Of a stretch of DNA of 64,000 nucleotides, positions 24,983 through 34,243 are shown piece after piece. The notes under the pieces are model-generated. The model saw only the letters and a list, made by a program, of their open reading frames with translations. It was not told where the DNA came from and made no database searches. The DNA comes from an uncultured Dysgonomonas sp. (GTDB lineage: Bacteria > Bacteroidota > Bacteroidia > Bacteroidales > Dysgonomonadaceae). Within the stretch, counting starts at the first letter, position 1, and each line of letters opens with the position of its first letter. The stretch is taken from the NCBI RefSeq assembly GCF_900079725.1, contig NZ_LT599032.1, forward strand, positions 4,584,054 to 4,648,053, written 5' to 3'. Both the position numbers and the translations under genes were made by a program.

Positions 24983-27301
24983 ATGAGATTGAAAAAATAC
25001 ACTTATCTGACAGCATTATTATTCCTGATTGCATCCTTTTCTTTTGCACAGAAGAATGAATATAATATTATCCCTGCACCATTGAATCTGAAGCCGTCTA
25101 AAGGAATTTTTATATTTAATGAGGCAACTTCTTTACAGCTAGGTAAAGGAGTAAGTCCGGAAGTGGAGAATGCTTTCTTCATACTGAAAGATCGCTTGAA
25201 TACCGCAGCAGGATTAATGATTACGGCAAATAATACTGCTCGGAGCAAAAATGTTATCATTTGCAGGCAGAACAACTCTTTAGAGAAAAAAGAATCTTAC
25301 ATACTGAATATCACTCCCGCCAAGATTGAAATTGAAGCCCGTGAGCCGGCAGGATTTTTTTATGCCGCCCAAACTTTAAGGCAATTGCTGCCCGTGACTA
25401 TCGAAAGCAAAGATCTGGTTTCGAATATAAAATGGTCAGTTCCTTGTTGCAGGATAGAAGATTCACCTGTGTTTTCCTACAGAGGACTACATCTGGATGT
25501 TTGCCGCAATTTCGCATCACTCGATGAAGTGAAGACGTATATCGACCAGATAGCACTGTTGAAATTGAATATATTTCATTGGCATCTTACCGACGATCAG
25601 GGTTGGAGGATCGAGATCAGGAAATACCCGAAGCTGACCGAAATGGGAGCTTTCCGCGATCGTACGATGAAAGGTCATCACAACGATTATCCCCGCCAAT
25701 GGGATAATACCCGCACAGGTGGATATTATACTCAGGAGGAGATTAAAGAGGTTATCGCTTATGCCGCAGAACGTTTTGTTACCATTATTCCTGAGATAGA
25801 AATGCCCGGCCATGCCACAGCGGCTCTGGCTTCCTATCCCGAATATTCATGTTCGGGAGGCCCCTTCGAAGTAGAAGGACGCTGGGGCGTATTTAACGAT
25901 GTTTTTTGCACAAGGGAAGAAACCTTCGATTTTCTCGAAGATGTATTGGATGAGGTTGCCGGTCTTTTCCCAAGTGAATATATTCATATAGGAGGCGATG
26001 AGTGCCCTAAAGTACGATGGAAAAGATGCCATGCTTGTCAGGAGCGGATGAAAGAGGAAGGCTTAAAAGATGAGCATGAACTGCAATCGTATTTTGTAAG
26101 ACGGATGGAAAAATACCTTAAAGGAAAAGGTAAAAAGATTATAGGCTGGGACGAAATACTCGAAGGTGGACTTGCGCCTGATGCCACTGTTATGTCGTGG
26201 CGGGGAATTGCGGGCGGAATCGCTGCTGCCCGTCAGGGGAATGATGTAATAATGACTCCCTCCGAAGCCATGTATTTCGATTTCTATCAGTCCCGGTTGC
26301 CGTCACAACCACTTGCAATAGGGGGCTATGTCCCCTTGGAAAAAGTATATGCATACAAAGCTATGCCGGACGAACTCACAGAAGATCAGTACAAACATAT
26401 TCTAGGCATACAGGCCAATGTATGGACAGAGTACATGCCTACCCGCGCTCAACGAGAGTATATGATATTTCCGCGCGTGGCAGCACTTGCAGAAGTGGCA
26501 TGGTTGCCCGAAGCTAAAAAGAATTATAAGCGTTTTTCTTCGGATATCCCCTCTTTGATGCAACGATACAGTTATATGGGGTTGAATTATTCCGATGCGT
26601 TTTATAGTATTATAGGCAATACTGTACCTGATAAAGAAACCGGATTGAAACTGGAGCTGAGTACCAGTGCACCCGGTATGCAAATCCGCTATACGGTCGA
26701 CGGAACAGAGCCTACAATCGAAAGTCCTTTATATACGGGAGGAATTCCTGTTTCGGATAAGGAGATAGTCGTAAAGGCTATTTCGCTGAAGGATGGTAAG
26801 ATTATGTCACCTCCTTACAATCAGACTTTTATTGTAAACAAGGCTGCAGGCCAACAAATAATATTCGAAGATGCGCAAGGAAATATTTCCGGACAAAATG
26901 GAGGCGGGAATCTTACCGATTGCATTATGGGTAAATTTCCTTTAGGACGATTCGATTGGTTCAGCTATGCAGGAAGCGATGCTACGGTAACAATTGTATT
27001 TGATAAACCTAAAACGATAAGCGAATTGATATTCAGTTCGGCAAATCAGAATAATGTATATGTGTATTCGCCTCGAAATATTGAATTCTTCATCTCAGAA
27101 GACGGAGGCACATTTCGTAGTATAGGAAATGTAAAGCATGAGCAGATGGCAGCCGCTGACGGAAAAGCCGAGGTCACTACATCACCGCTGACGGTAAAGA
27201 AAGTGAAAATGGCGATAAGTATGTATGGGGTAGTTCCCAAAGATAAGATTGGTGCGGGCAATCCCTCAGCTCTCTTTGTGGATGAAATCATTGTGAGATA
27301 A
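24983..27301 (+). CDS. GH20 exo-beta-N-acetylhexosaminidase with C-terminal binding domains
   Basis: Removes terminal beta-GlcNAc or GalNAc by substrate-assisted catalysis. 772 aa with signal peptide (to about SFSFAQ). An N-terminal GH20b domain spans about 25-150 (EYNIIPAPLNLKPSKG). The catalytic barrel spans about 155-500 (YRGLHLDVCRNF, FHWHLTDDQGWRIEI, IPEIEMPGHATAAL). The catalytic pair Asp339-Glu340 lies in HIGGDECPKVRW, and a conserved Trp in KIIGWDEILEGG. A chitobiase C-terminal-type domain covers about 555-615 (IRYTVDGTEPTIESPLY). A discoidin/CBM32-like domain covers about 620-772. It lies 94 bp after the propeller gene and starts a tight four-gene run (15, 7 and 12 bp gaps). Confidence 0.96.
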   Translation: MRLKKYTYLTALLFLIASFSFAQKNEYNIIPAPLNLKPSKGIFIFNEATSLQLGKGVSPEVENAFFILKDRLNTAAGLMITANNTARSKNVIICRQNNSLEKKESYILNITPAKIEIEAREPAGFFYAAQTLRQLLPVTIESKDLVSNIKWSVPCCRIEDSPVFSYRGLHLDVCRNFASLDEVKTYIDQIALLKLNIFHWHLTDDQGWRIEIRKYPKLTEMGAFRDRTMKGHHNDYPRQWDNTRTGGYYTQEEIKEVIAYAAERFVTIIPEIEMPGHATAALASYPEYSCSGGPFEVEGRWGVFNDVFCTREETFDFLEDVLDEVAGLFPSEYIHIGGDECPKVRWKRCHACQERMKEEGLKDEHELQSYFVRRMEKYLKGKGKKIIGWDEILEGGLAPDATVMSWRGIAGGIAAARQGNDVIMTPSEAMYFDFYQSRLPSQPLAIGGYVPLEKVYAYKAMPDELTEDQYKHILGIQANVWTEYMPTRAQREYMIFPRVAALAEVAWLPEAKKNYKRFSSDIPSLMQRYSYMGLNYSDAFYSIIGNTVPDKETGLKLELSTSAPGMQIRYTVDGTEPTIESPLYTGGIPVSDKEIVVKAISLKDGKIMSPPYNQTFIVNKAAGQQIIFEDAQGNISGQNGGGNLTDCIMGKFPLGRFDWFSYAGSDATVTIVFDKPKTISELIFSSANQNNVYVYSPRNIEFFISEDGGTFRSIGNVKHEQMAAADGKAEVTTSPLTVKKVKMAISMYGVVPKDKIGAGNPSALFVDEIIVR

Positions 27302-27316
27302 TAAATTGATATATCT

Positions 27317-28732
27317 ATGAAAATGAAAATAGGAATTCTGGCTGTCTTTATATGGGTCTCATTGGCTATTAGTGCTAAGGTGACTTTACCTGCAATTTTT
27401 ACCGATCATATGGTGTTGCAGCAACAGGCAGTAAATAAAATATGGGGGAAAGCTGAGTCTAACAGATCGATTGAATTATTAACCTCATGGGATAATAAAA
27501 CGTATACCGTGAAGAGTAATACTCAGGGGTATTTCCAATTCGAGATAACTACTCCTTCCGCCGGAGGCCCTTATACGCTGACAGTCTCGGATGGCGAACC
27601 TCTGATAATAAATGATATACTGATCGGCGAAGTCTGGTTCTGTTCGGGGCAGTCGAATATGGAAATGCCTGTAAAAGGGTATCGCGGGCAGCCAGTTGTC
27701 GGCTCGCATCCTTATATTGTGTCAGCCGACGAAAAGCGTCCTTTACGCTTATTCACAGTAAAGAATGCATGGAGCAAGGAACCGAAAGACGATGTAGAAG
27801 GGCATTGGAGCCTGAGTTCATCGAAAGAGGTAGCCGACTTTAGTGCAGCAGCTTATTTTTTTGGCAATCTGCTACAGGAAAAACTCGGCGTTCCCGTGGG
27901 GTTGATAAACTGTTCGTGGAGCGCATCGAAGATAGAGGCATGGATGAGCCGTGAAACACTGAAAAATATTCCTGAAGTAGATTTATCTGTCCTTAAAAAT
28001 ACAGAATTCGGCTATCCCAATGGTACACCTACATTGCTGCACAATGGGATGGTAAAACCACTCGAGGGTATTGCCGTAAAAGGTATATTGTGGTATCAGG
28101 GCGAAGCTAATAGTAACGATCCGGCTTTATACAAAAAACTCTTTCCGGCTTTAGTCAGTCAGTGGCGTAGCTTTTTCCGTTCGCCTGATATGCCATTTTA
28201 TTATGTGCAGATTGCTCCGTGGCAATCGGGTAATAAGGATGAATTGGATTGGGCTTTGTTCCGCGAATGCCAACTGCAATTGATGTCGGAAGTTCCCAAT
28301 GTCGGTATGGCGATAACCACTGATGCAGGCAGTGAAAAGTTTATCCATCCTCCACACAAGATTAAGGTGGGAGAACGGCTTGCATACTGGGCACTGGCAA
28401 AGACATACGGCATAGAAGGCATTACATACAGCGGGCCCATATACAAGAGTTACAAATTGGATGGAAATGTAGCGGAACTGACTTTCGACTATGGAAGCGA
28501 TGGGCTCAATCCTGAAAAAGAACAACTCGAAGGATTTGAGATAGCTGGCAGCAACGGTGTGTTTATTCCGGCGAAAGCCGAGATTATAGAGGGTTCAGAC
28601 AGGGTTAAGGTATGGAGTGAATCGGTGGACAAGCCTGTCGAAATTCGTTATTGTTTCCGTAATTATAAGATGGGAAACCTCACAAATAATGCTGGACTGC
28701 CGGCTTCTCCTTTCAGGGTGATAATAAAATGA
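27317..28732 (+). CDS. Sialate O-acetylesterase-type SGNH esterase
   Basis: Removes O-acetyl groups from glycans (sialate 9-O-acetylesterase family). 471 aa with a signal peptide (to about SLAISA); the ATG at 27323 is an alternative start. The N-terminal beta region (about 20-100, LPAIFTDHMVLQQQ) is typical. The catalytic serine lies in VWFCSGQSNMEMPV (about 107-120). Also typical are GLINCSWSASKIEAWMS, GILWYQGEANSND, and the C-terminal His region HPPHKIKVGERLAYWAL. The family acts on several acetylated sugars, so its presence does not prove sialic acid; no sialidase or sialate lyase is in this window. It lies between GH20 and the second GHL10 gene. Confidence 0.93.
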   Translation: MKMKIGILAVFIWVSLAISAKVTLPAIFTDHMVLQQQAVNKIWGKAESNRSIELLTSWDNKTYTVKSNTQGYFQFEITTPSAGGPYTLTVSDGEPLIINDILIGEVWFCSGQSNMEMPVKGYRGQPVVGSHPYIVSADEKRPLRLFTVKNAWSKEPKDDVEGHWSLSSSKEVADFSAAAYFFGNLLQEKLGVPVGLINCSWSASKIEAWMSRETLKNIPEVDLSVLKNTEFGYPNGTPTLLHNGMVKPLEGIAVKGILWYQGEANSNDPALYKKLFPALVSQWRSFFRSPDMPFYYVQIAPWQSGNKDELDWALFRECQLQLMSEVPNVGMAITTDAGSEKFIHPPHKIKVGERLAYWALAKTYGIEGITYSGPIYKSYKLDGNVAELTFDYGSDGLNPEKEQLEGFEIAGSNGVFIPAKAEIIEGSDRVKVWSESVDKPVEIRYCFRNYKMGNLTNNAGLPASPFRVIIK

Positions 28733-28739
28733 TTCATAA

Positions 28740-30089
28740 ATGAAAAACAATAATAAAATGAAAAACTATTCTTTACTCGTATTATTCAGTATTTTCTGGC
28801 TGATGGTTTCATGCAAGGCAGAGCAAAAAACATCGGAAAGCAAATCCGGGAAAGTGGCTCTGATGTGGATCGATGCAACGGCTAATTTCGAACGTTTCAG
28901 TAGCCCTGACACAATTGATTTTTATCTCGAAAAAATAAAGTCGCTTGGCTTCACTCATGCCGTAGTAGACATACGTCCTATTACGGGAGAAGTGCTTTAC
29001 GACAGTAAAGTGGCTCCTTATATGGAAGAATGGAACGGTGTGAATCGTCCTGTTAGTTTCGATTTCCTCGGACATTTTATTAAGAAGGCACACAGTCTGG
29101 GTATGGAGGTTCACGCCTCGCTTAATGTATTTGTAGCAGGGCACAATTATGTTGATCGCGGACTGATTTATGACAATCACCCCGAGTGGGCCTCGATAGT
29201 CTACAATCCCGAAAAAGGGCTAATTCCCATCACTCAGGAAAAAGAGAAGTATTCGGCAATGGTAAATCCTATTAATAAAGAATTTCAGTCTCATATTTTA
29301 AGTGTATTAAAAGAAGTGGTGGGCAAGTACCCCGAGCTTGACGGGCTTATTCTCGACCGAGTAAGATATGATGGTATTACAGCTGATTTTTCTGACTATT
29401 CAAAAGCGGAATTTGAAAAATATATCAATGAGAAAGTAGAGAAATTCCCGGAGGATATTTTCAAATGGGAAAAGGATAAAGAAGGCAAGTTTCATCGGAT
29501 AAATGGTAAGCACTTCCTGAAGTGGATAGAATGGCGCACAAAGAATATATACGACTTTATGGCACTTGCCCGCAAAGAAGTAAAATCGGTAAATCCAAAC
29601 GTGTCTTTCGGTACATACACAGGCGCATGGTATCCGTCGTACTACGAGGTAGGAGTAAACTTTGCAAGCAAGAATTACGACCCGAGTAAAGACTTTGATT
29701 GGGCTACCCCCGATTATAAGAATTATGGTTATGCCGAACTTCTCGACCTTTATACAACAGGCAATTACTATACGGATATCACTAAGGAAGAAGCTCTGGC
29801 AAATAATAAGAGCGTATGGAACGAAACCGATAGCAAGGCACATAGCGGTGTATGGTATTGCGTAGAAGGCTCGTGTGAAAATCTACGTGATATACTGAAA
29901 GATAATAAATTCAGCGGAGGTATTCTGGTCGACCAATTCTATGATAAACCGCAGGATTTTGCACGTTCGATAGAGATGGACTTGAAGATGTCGGACGGAG
30001 TAATGATATTCGATATAGTACACATTATCAATAAAAATATGTGGAAAGAAGTTGAAACAGGCATGCGTAACGGTGGTATGATAAAATAA
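28740..30089 (+). CDS. GHL10-type (DUF187) glycoside-hydrolase-like lipoprotein, copy 2
   Basis: 449 aa; the ATG at 28758 (KNYSLLVLFSIFWLMVSC) may be the true start and gives a compact lipoprotein signal. Paralogue of the protein at 20038 with the same ordered motifs: VALMWIDATANFERF, GFTHAVVDIRPITGEVLYD, GMEVHASLNVFVAGHNY, DGLILDRVRYDGITADFSDY, and a C-terminal YAELLDLYTTGNYY. Overall identity looks moderate, so this is an old duplication or separate acquisition. Conserved acids in VDIRP, LDRVRYD and ELLDLY are candidate catalytic residues. The tight packing (7 bp after the esterase, 12 bp before the DUF5009 gene) argues for a shared substrate. Confidence 0.8.
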   Translation: MKNNNKMKNYSLLVLFSIFWLMVSCKAEQKTSESKSGKVALMWIDATANFERFSSPDTIDFYLEKIKSLGFTHAVVDIRPITGEVLYDSKVAPYMEEWNGVNRPVSFDFLGHFIKKAHSLGMEVHASLNVFVAGHNYVDRGLIYDNHPEWASIVYNPEKGLIPITQEKEKYSAMVNPINKEFQSHILSVLKEVVGKYPELDGLILDRVRYDGITADFSDYSKAEFEKYINEKVEKFPEDIFKWEKDKEGKFHRINGKHFLKWIEWRTKNIYDFMALARKEVKSVNPNVSFGTYTGAWYPSYYEVGVNFASKNYDPSKDFDWATPDYKNYGYAELLDLYTTGNYYTDITKEEALANNKSVWNETDSKAHSGVWYCVEGSCENLRDILKDNKFSGGILVDQFYDKPQDFARSIEMDLKMSDGVMIFDIVHIINKNMWKEVETGMRNGGMIK

Positions 30090-30101
30090 ATTCCCTGAAG
30101 G

Positions 30102-31511
30102 ATGGATAACAGGTCATACGCACTGGATGCACTTAGAGGATACGCCATTGTGACAATGGTACTGTCAGGAGCCGTAGTCTACGGTCTCCTGCCCGGATGG
30201 ATGTATCATGCACAGATACCTCCTCCCACCCATGCTTTTAATCCCGCAGCACCGGGAATAACATGGGTCGATTTAGTCTTCCCCTTTTTCTTGTTTGCTA
30301 TGGGTTCAGCATTTCCTTTTTCTATCAGAAAGAGACTGGAAAGAGGGGAGTCTAAATTGAAGCTTATTTACGATGCTCTGAAGAGAAGTATCCAGTTGAC
30401 ATTCTTTGCTATCTTTATACAACATTTCTACCCTTATGTGTTGAGTAATCCGCAGGATGCCAGGGCGTGGGGCTTATCCCTGTTATGTTTTGCACTCTTG
30501 TTTCCTATGTTTATGCAGATACCTGTAAAGATGCCCACTTGGGCGCATAATGTAGTGAAACTGCTGGTATATGCAATCGCTCTTGTCTTGCTACTTACGG
30601 TAGATTATGCCGATGGGCGCAAGTTCGACCCGTATTTCAGCAATATCATCATTCTTATACTGGCTAATATGGCTTTGTTCGGTTCGCTGATCTACATTTT
30701 TACGATAAAAAGTAAAGTGTGGCGCATAGCCGTATTGCCTTTCCTAATGGCTATTCTTTTGGGAAAAGATATACAAGGCAGTTTTGTAAGTGAGGTATAT
30801 AATTTTACGCCATTGGCTTGGATGTATAAGTTTGAATATCTGAAATATCTGTTCATTGTATTGCCGGGCAGTATTGCCGGAGAATACCTGATGGAGTGGA
30901 TGAATAACAGAAAGAGTATGGAGCAGAAGTCCGGTGTAAAGGAGCGGAATATATCGTATCAGATATTGCTTATTTCTGTAGCACTTATTGTAGTCAATCT
31001 ATGTTGTTTATATAATCGCTGGCTACAGGTAAACCTGGTCATAAATGCCGCGCTGATTGCTTATGGCTATTTCATTCTGAGAAAAAACACGACAGTGAAT
31101 GAGCAGCTATGGAAGAATCTGTTTACGACAGGCAGCTATCTCATATTGCTCGGACTGTTTTTTGAGGCTTATCAGGATGGGATAAAGAAAGATCCTTCTA
31201 CATACAGTTATTATTTCCTAACCTCAGGACTGGCTTTTATGGCGATGATAGTATTCCATGTCATTTGCGATTATTATAAATGCCGCTGTAGTACAAGTTT
31301 TCTCGTCATGTCGGGGCAGAATCCGATGATAGCCTATGTGGCTACAGGCTTGTTTACTGTGCCATTGCTGAGCCTGACAGGTATATATTCTGTTTTCGAC
31401 TATTTTCAACATAACTCATGGCTGGGATTTCTGCAAGGAATAATATTGACAGCTATAGCGGTGCTGGTGACAATGTTCTTTACTAAGATAAAGTGGTTTT
31501 GGCGGACGTAG
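30102..31511 (+). CDS. DUF5009/NagX-type membrane protein (HGSNAT-related)
   Basis: 469 aa inner-membrane protein with about ten to twelve helices, of the COG4299 group related to heparan-alpha-glucosaminide N-acetyltransferase. N-terminal signature: RSYALDALRGYAIVTMVLSG, then ITWVDLVFPFFLFAMGSAFPF. A C-terminal QNPMIAYVATGLF is also typical. In proteobacterial GlcNAc loci the same group is called NagX and is linked to GlcNAc use (from memory). Here it ends PUL1 beside GH20, an acetylesterase and a GlcNAc 2-epimerase, which supports an amino-sugar pathway. It could be a transporter or a transmembrane acetyltransferase; the sequence alone does not decide. Confidence 0.87.
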   Translation: MDNRSYALDALRGYAIVTMVLSGAVVYGLLPGWMYHAQIPPPTHAFNPAAPGITWVDLVFPFFLFAMGSAFPFSIRKRLERGESKLKLIYDALKRSIQLTFFAIFIQHFYPYVLSNPQDARAWGLSLLCFALLFPMFMQIPVKMPTWAHNVVKLLVYAIALVLLLTVDYADGRKFDPYFSNIIILILANMALFGSLIYIFTIKSKVWRIAVLPFLMAILLGKDIQGSFVSEVYNFTPLAWMYKFEYLKYLFIVLPGSIAGEYLMEWMNNRKSMEQKSGVKERNISYQILLISVALIVVNLCCLYNRWLQVNLVINAALIAYGYFILRKNTTVNEQLWKNLFTTGSYLILLGLFFEAYQDGIKKDPSTYSYYFLTSGLAFMAMIVFHVICDYYKCRCSTSFLVMSGQNPMIAYVATGLFTVPLLSLTGIYSVFDYFQHNSWLGFLQGIILTAIAVLVTMFFTKIKWFWRT

Positions 31512-31536
31512 TTTTACCGTATTTTATATAAAGATT

Positions 31537-31582
31537 ATCCCTGTTTATCATCAGATGTTTATTTCTGTAGATAAGCAGGGAT
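31537..31582. terminator. Bidirectional terminator between PUL1 and the xyloglucan locus
   Basis: A 13-bp stem (ATCCCTGTTTATC at 31537-31549 with GATAAGCAGGGAT at 31570-31582, one G-T pair) lies between the convergent DUF5009 and GH2 genes. T-rich sequence follows on the plus strand (ATCTATTTTATC) and an A/T-rich stretch on the minus side. It is well placed to stop both 20-kb operons. Confidence 0.75.
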
Positions 31583-31606
31583 ATCTATTTTATCAATTTA
31601 CCGCTT

Positions 31607-34108
31607 TTATTTAGACGTTTTTATCTCGATAGATGTATCTTTAAATCCATCTGACTTAGCTTTCAATATTATCTTTCCACTATTTTTGTTTGATTGGACA
31701 ACAACGAGTGCTTTTCCACTGAATAGCTTTCGCGAAGGCTTTTTCAGAGAATTAGAGTCTGTTGGGTCTCCATTATCCGTTCCGGCTATAAATCCATTGC
31801 CTTCAACGCTGAAATCTATCAGATTATCGGCTACAGGTATTGTATTCCCCTCTGCATCCAGAACTTCGACTGTTACAAATGAAAGGTCTTTGCCATCGGC
31901 CTTGATTGTTTGCCTGTCGGCGGTGAGTCTGATGCTGACAGCATCTCCTGTTGTCTTTACTTCTTTTGTCGTAACTTCCTTGCCATTCTTATAGGAAATA
32001 GCTTTCAGAGTCCCTTTTTGGTATGGTACGCGCCAGAATATATGGAATTGGTCATCCGTCTTTGACTTTTTGCCAAGCGATTCACCATTCAGGAATAACT
32101 CTACTTCGTCGGCATTGTTGTAGTATGCCCATACGTCCACGTCTTGCCCTTCCTGCCAGTTCCAGTGCGGGAATATGTGCAACACATCCTTATCTGTCCA
32201 TTCGCTCTGATACATATAGTATATATCTTTTGGGAAGCCAGCCAGATCCATGATACCGAAATAAGAACTACGCGAGGGCCACCAGAATGGAGTAGGCTCA
32301 CCCAGATAATCGAACCCTGTCCATAGATATACACCCGATATGTGGTCATATTTCTTTACTAGACGCCATGTATCTTCGTGTGTCGTTCCCCATGGCACAT
32401 GGCAATTGTCGTATGACGAGCAGTGGTGTACAGGCCTGTTGAAAGGTTTATCCCATCGTTCGGGCCAAATACTCATGCTGTCGGAAGGCATTTGGTAGTA
32501 GCCGCGTGACATCAGTGCCGAGGTTGATTCTGTGATAATTAAATTTTGGTTAGGAAACTTTTCATGAAAATTAATCCAATTATATTCATGGTAATTGAAT
32601 CCAATAACGTCTATTACTCCTGAACGAAGTACATGATTAGACGGTTCAGTTTCATTGTTGCCGGTAGTTATCGGTCGGGTAGGGTCTAGTTTCCTTACTA
32701 TATCGGCTAACTTAACAGTCAATAATGAGTTTATGTGTAATTCTTTAGGCTTTACATCTTTCTTGTCTAATGTGTTTGCAAAGTTTAGCACCATATTTGC
32801 TTGTTGAAGATCCAATGTATCGGCATCTATGTGTGACCATTGTTCCAGTACCTCATTGCCTATGCACCACATGAATATAGAAGGATGATTTCTATCTCGA
32901 AGAATAAGATCGGTTAAATCTTTTTCGTGCCATTCGGGAAAGTATTGAGAATAGTCATAAGGCGATTTTTTCTTTCGCCACATATCAAACGTTTCATCCA
33001 TTACAATAAATCCCATTTTGTCGCATAGGTCAAGCAACTCGGGTGCGGGGGGATTATGTGCAGTGCGAATACCATTGCACCCCATTTCTTTCAGCATCTC
33101 CAGTTGCCGTTCTATGGCGCGAGTATTCACTGCTGCTCCCAAACAACCGAGATCGTGATGATTACATACACCTTTTATTTTAACGGATTTTCCATTCAGA
33201 AAGAAACCTTTCTCTGCGTCGAATGAAAAATAGCGTATTCCTACAGGAGTTTCGTATTCATCTACAATTTTGTCATTTTGTTTTATTTGTGTGATGATTT
33301 TATATAAATATGGATTTTCTACCGACCATAGTACGGGTTTGTCAATGCTTATAGACTGTTCTATTTCACCATTGGTCTGTGCATTTATTTTCAGCTTCCC
33401 ATTTGTTTGGGTAATTTCTCTTCCTTTGGCATCGACCAGTATAGAATAGATCTCTGCATTTTGCGATGTTGTTTCTGTGTTACGGATATTGGAGACAATC
33501 TTTATTTCTGCTTTTTCCTCAGAAACGACAGGCGTTGTAACATAAGTACCCCAATGATCTATATGCACAGGATTGACCGTTACCAGCCATACGTTACGAT
33601 ATATACCCGAACCCGAGTACCAGCGCGAATTAGGTTGTTGAGAATTGTCTACCCGAACGGCGATAACATTCTTTTCTCCGGGTTTTATATATGGGGTCAG
33701 GTCGTAGCGGAACGATATATAGCCATTAGGCCGTTCACCTAGTAAGTGCCCGTTTATCCATACTTTACTATTCCAGTAAATACCGTCAAAATCGATATAA
33801 AAGTTTTTATTTTCGTTCGATTTGTTGACTATAAATTCTTTTCTGTACCATCCTATACCTCCGGGCAAAGCGCCGCCACCGGGAGTTGCCGGGTTGTCCG
33901 AAGAAAAATCAGCTTCTATACTCCAGTCGTGAGGGAGATTCAATGTTCTCCACTTTGAGTCGTCATATTGGATGTTGTATGCCAGAGAATCGTCTCCCAA
34001 ACAGAACTTCCAATTTTCGGTGAAATCGGCATTATCCCTCACTTTATTCTGTGTAGTACATGAGAGTAAGATTGTACTTATAATAAGGAGTATGTAATAT
34101 CTTTTCAT
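31607..34108 (-). CDS. GH2 beta-galactosidase-type hydrolase
   Basis: 833 aa exported lipoprotein-like protein (signal with ILLSCTTQ). The GH2 sugar-binding domain (about 25-190, WRTLNLPHDWSIEADF, GGIGWYRKEF), an immunoglobulin-like domain (about 190-300), and the TIM barrel (about 300-610) are followed by DUF4982 and Big-like C-terminal domains. Acid/base Glu419 lies in FMWCIGNEV and nucleophile Glu527 in IITESTSA. HNPPAPELLDLCDKMGF is the usual GH2 block. In the xyloglucan locus it should remove beta-galactose from side chains (L to X units). It is the last gene of the minus-strand operon, separated from GH5 by a strong hairpin. Confidence 0.93.
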   Translation of the reverse strand: MKRYYILLIISTILLSCTTQNKVRDNADFTENWKFCLGDDSLAYNIQYDDSKWRTLNLPHDWSIEADFSSDNPATPGGGALPGGIGWYRKEFIVNKSNENKNFYIDFDGIYWNSKVWINGHLLGERPNGYISFRYDLTPYIKPGEKNVIAVRVDNSQQPNSRWYSGSGIYRNVWLVTVNPVHIDHWGTYVTTPVVSEEKAEIKIVSNIRNTETTSQNAEIYSILVDAKGREITQTNGKLKINAQTNGEIEQSISIDKPVLWSVENPYLYKIITQIKQNDKIVDEYETPVGIRYFSFDAEKGFFLNGKSVKIKGVCNHHDLGCLGAAVNTRAIERQLEMLKEMGCNGIRTAHNPPAPELLDLCDKMGFIVMDETFDMWRKKKSPYDYSQYFPEWHEKDLTDLILRDRNHPSIFMWCIGNEVLEQWSHIDADTLDLQQANMVLNFANTLDKKDVKPKELHINSLLTVKLADIVRKLDPTRPITTGNNETEPSNHVLRSGVIDVIGFNYHEYNWINFHEKFPNQNLIITESTSALMSRGYYQMPSDSMSIWPERWDKPFNRPVHHCSSYDNCHVPWGTTHEDTWRLVKKYDHISGVYLWTGFDYLGEPTPFWWPSRSSYFGIMDLAGFPKDIYYMYQSEWTDKDVLHIFPHWNWQEGQDVDVWAYYNNADEVELFLNGESLGKKSKTDDQFHIFWRVPYQKGTLKAISYKNGKEVTTKEVKTTGDAVSIRLTADRQTIKADGKDLSFVTVEVLDAEGNTIPVADNLIDFSVEGNGFIAGTDNGDPTDSNSLKKPSRKLFSGKALVVVQSNKNSGKIILKAKSDGFKDTSIEIKTSK

Positions 34109-34150
34109 AATTTGTATAATTCAATCCCGATAATAGAAAGAATAGAGAAT

Positions 34151-34176
34151 AAAGGCCGGATTGAATTCCGGCCTTT
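34151..34176 (-). terminator. Strong hairpin between GH5 and GH2 genes
   Basis: A 10-bp stem AAAGGCCGGA (34151-34160) / TCCGGCCTTT (34167-34176) with a 6-nt loop, in the 135-bp gap. Read on the minus strand it ends in ATTCTCTATTC without a clean T-run. On the plus strand it is followed by ACCTTTTTTG. It may reduce read-through into GH2 or protect the upstream mRNA. GCCCTAAAAACCT occurs twice just beside it. Confidence 0.6.
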
Positions 34177-34243
34177 ACCTTTTTTGACCTTTTACAGTTC
34201 AAAAAAGCCCTAAAAACCTTTGCCCTAAAAACCTATAATGTAT

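Noticed and set aside
8375-31511. Calling PUL1 a sialic acid (nan) operon
   Set aside because: The epimerase, MFS, GH20 and O-acetylesterase fit, but no sialidase, sialate lyase or amino-sugar kinase is present in the window, and the porter is of the XylE/GalP type. Only the wider GlcNAc/ManNAc inference is kept.
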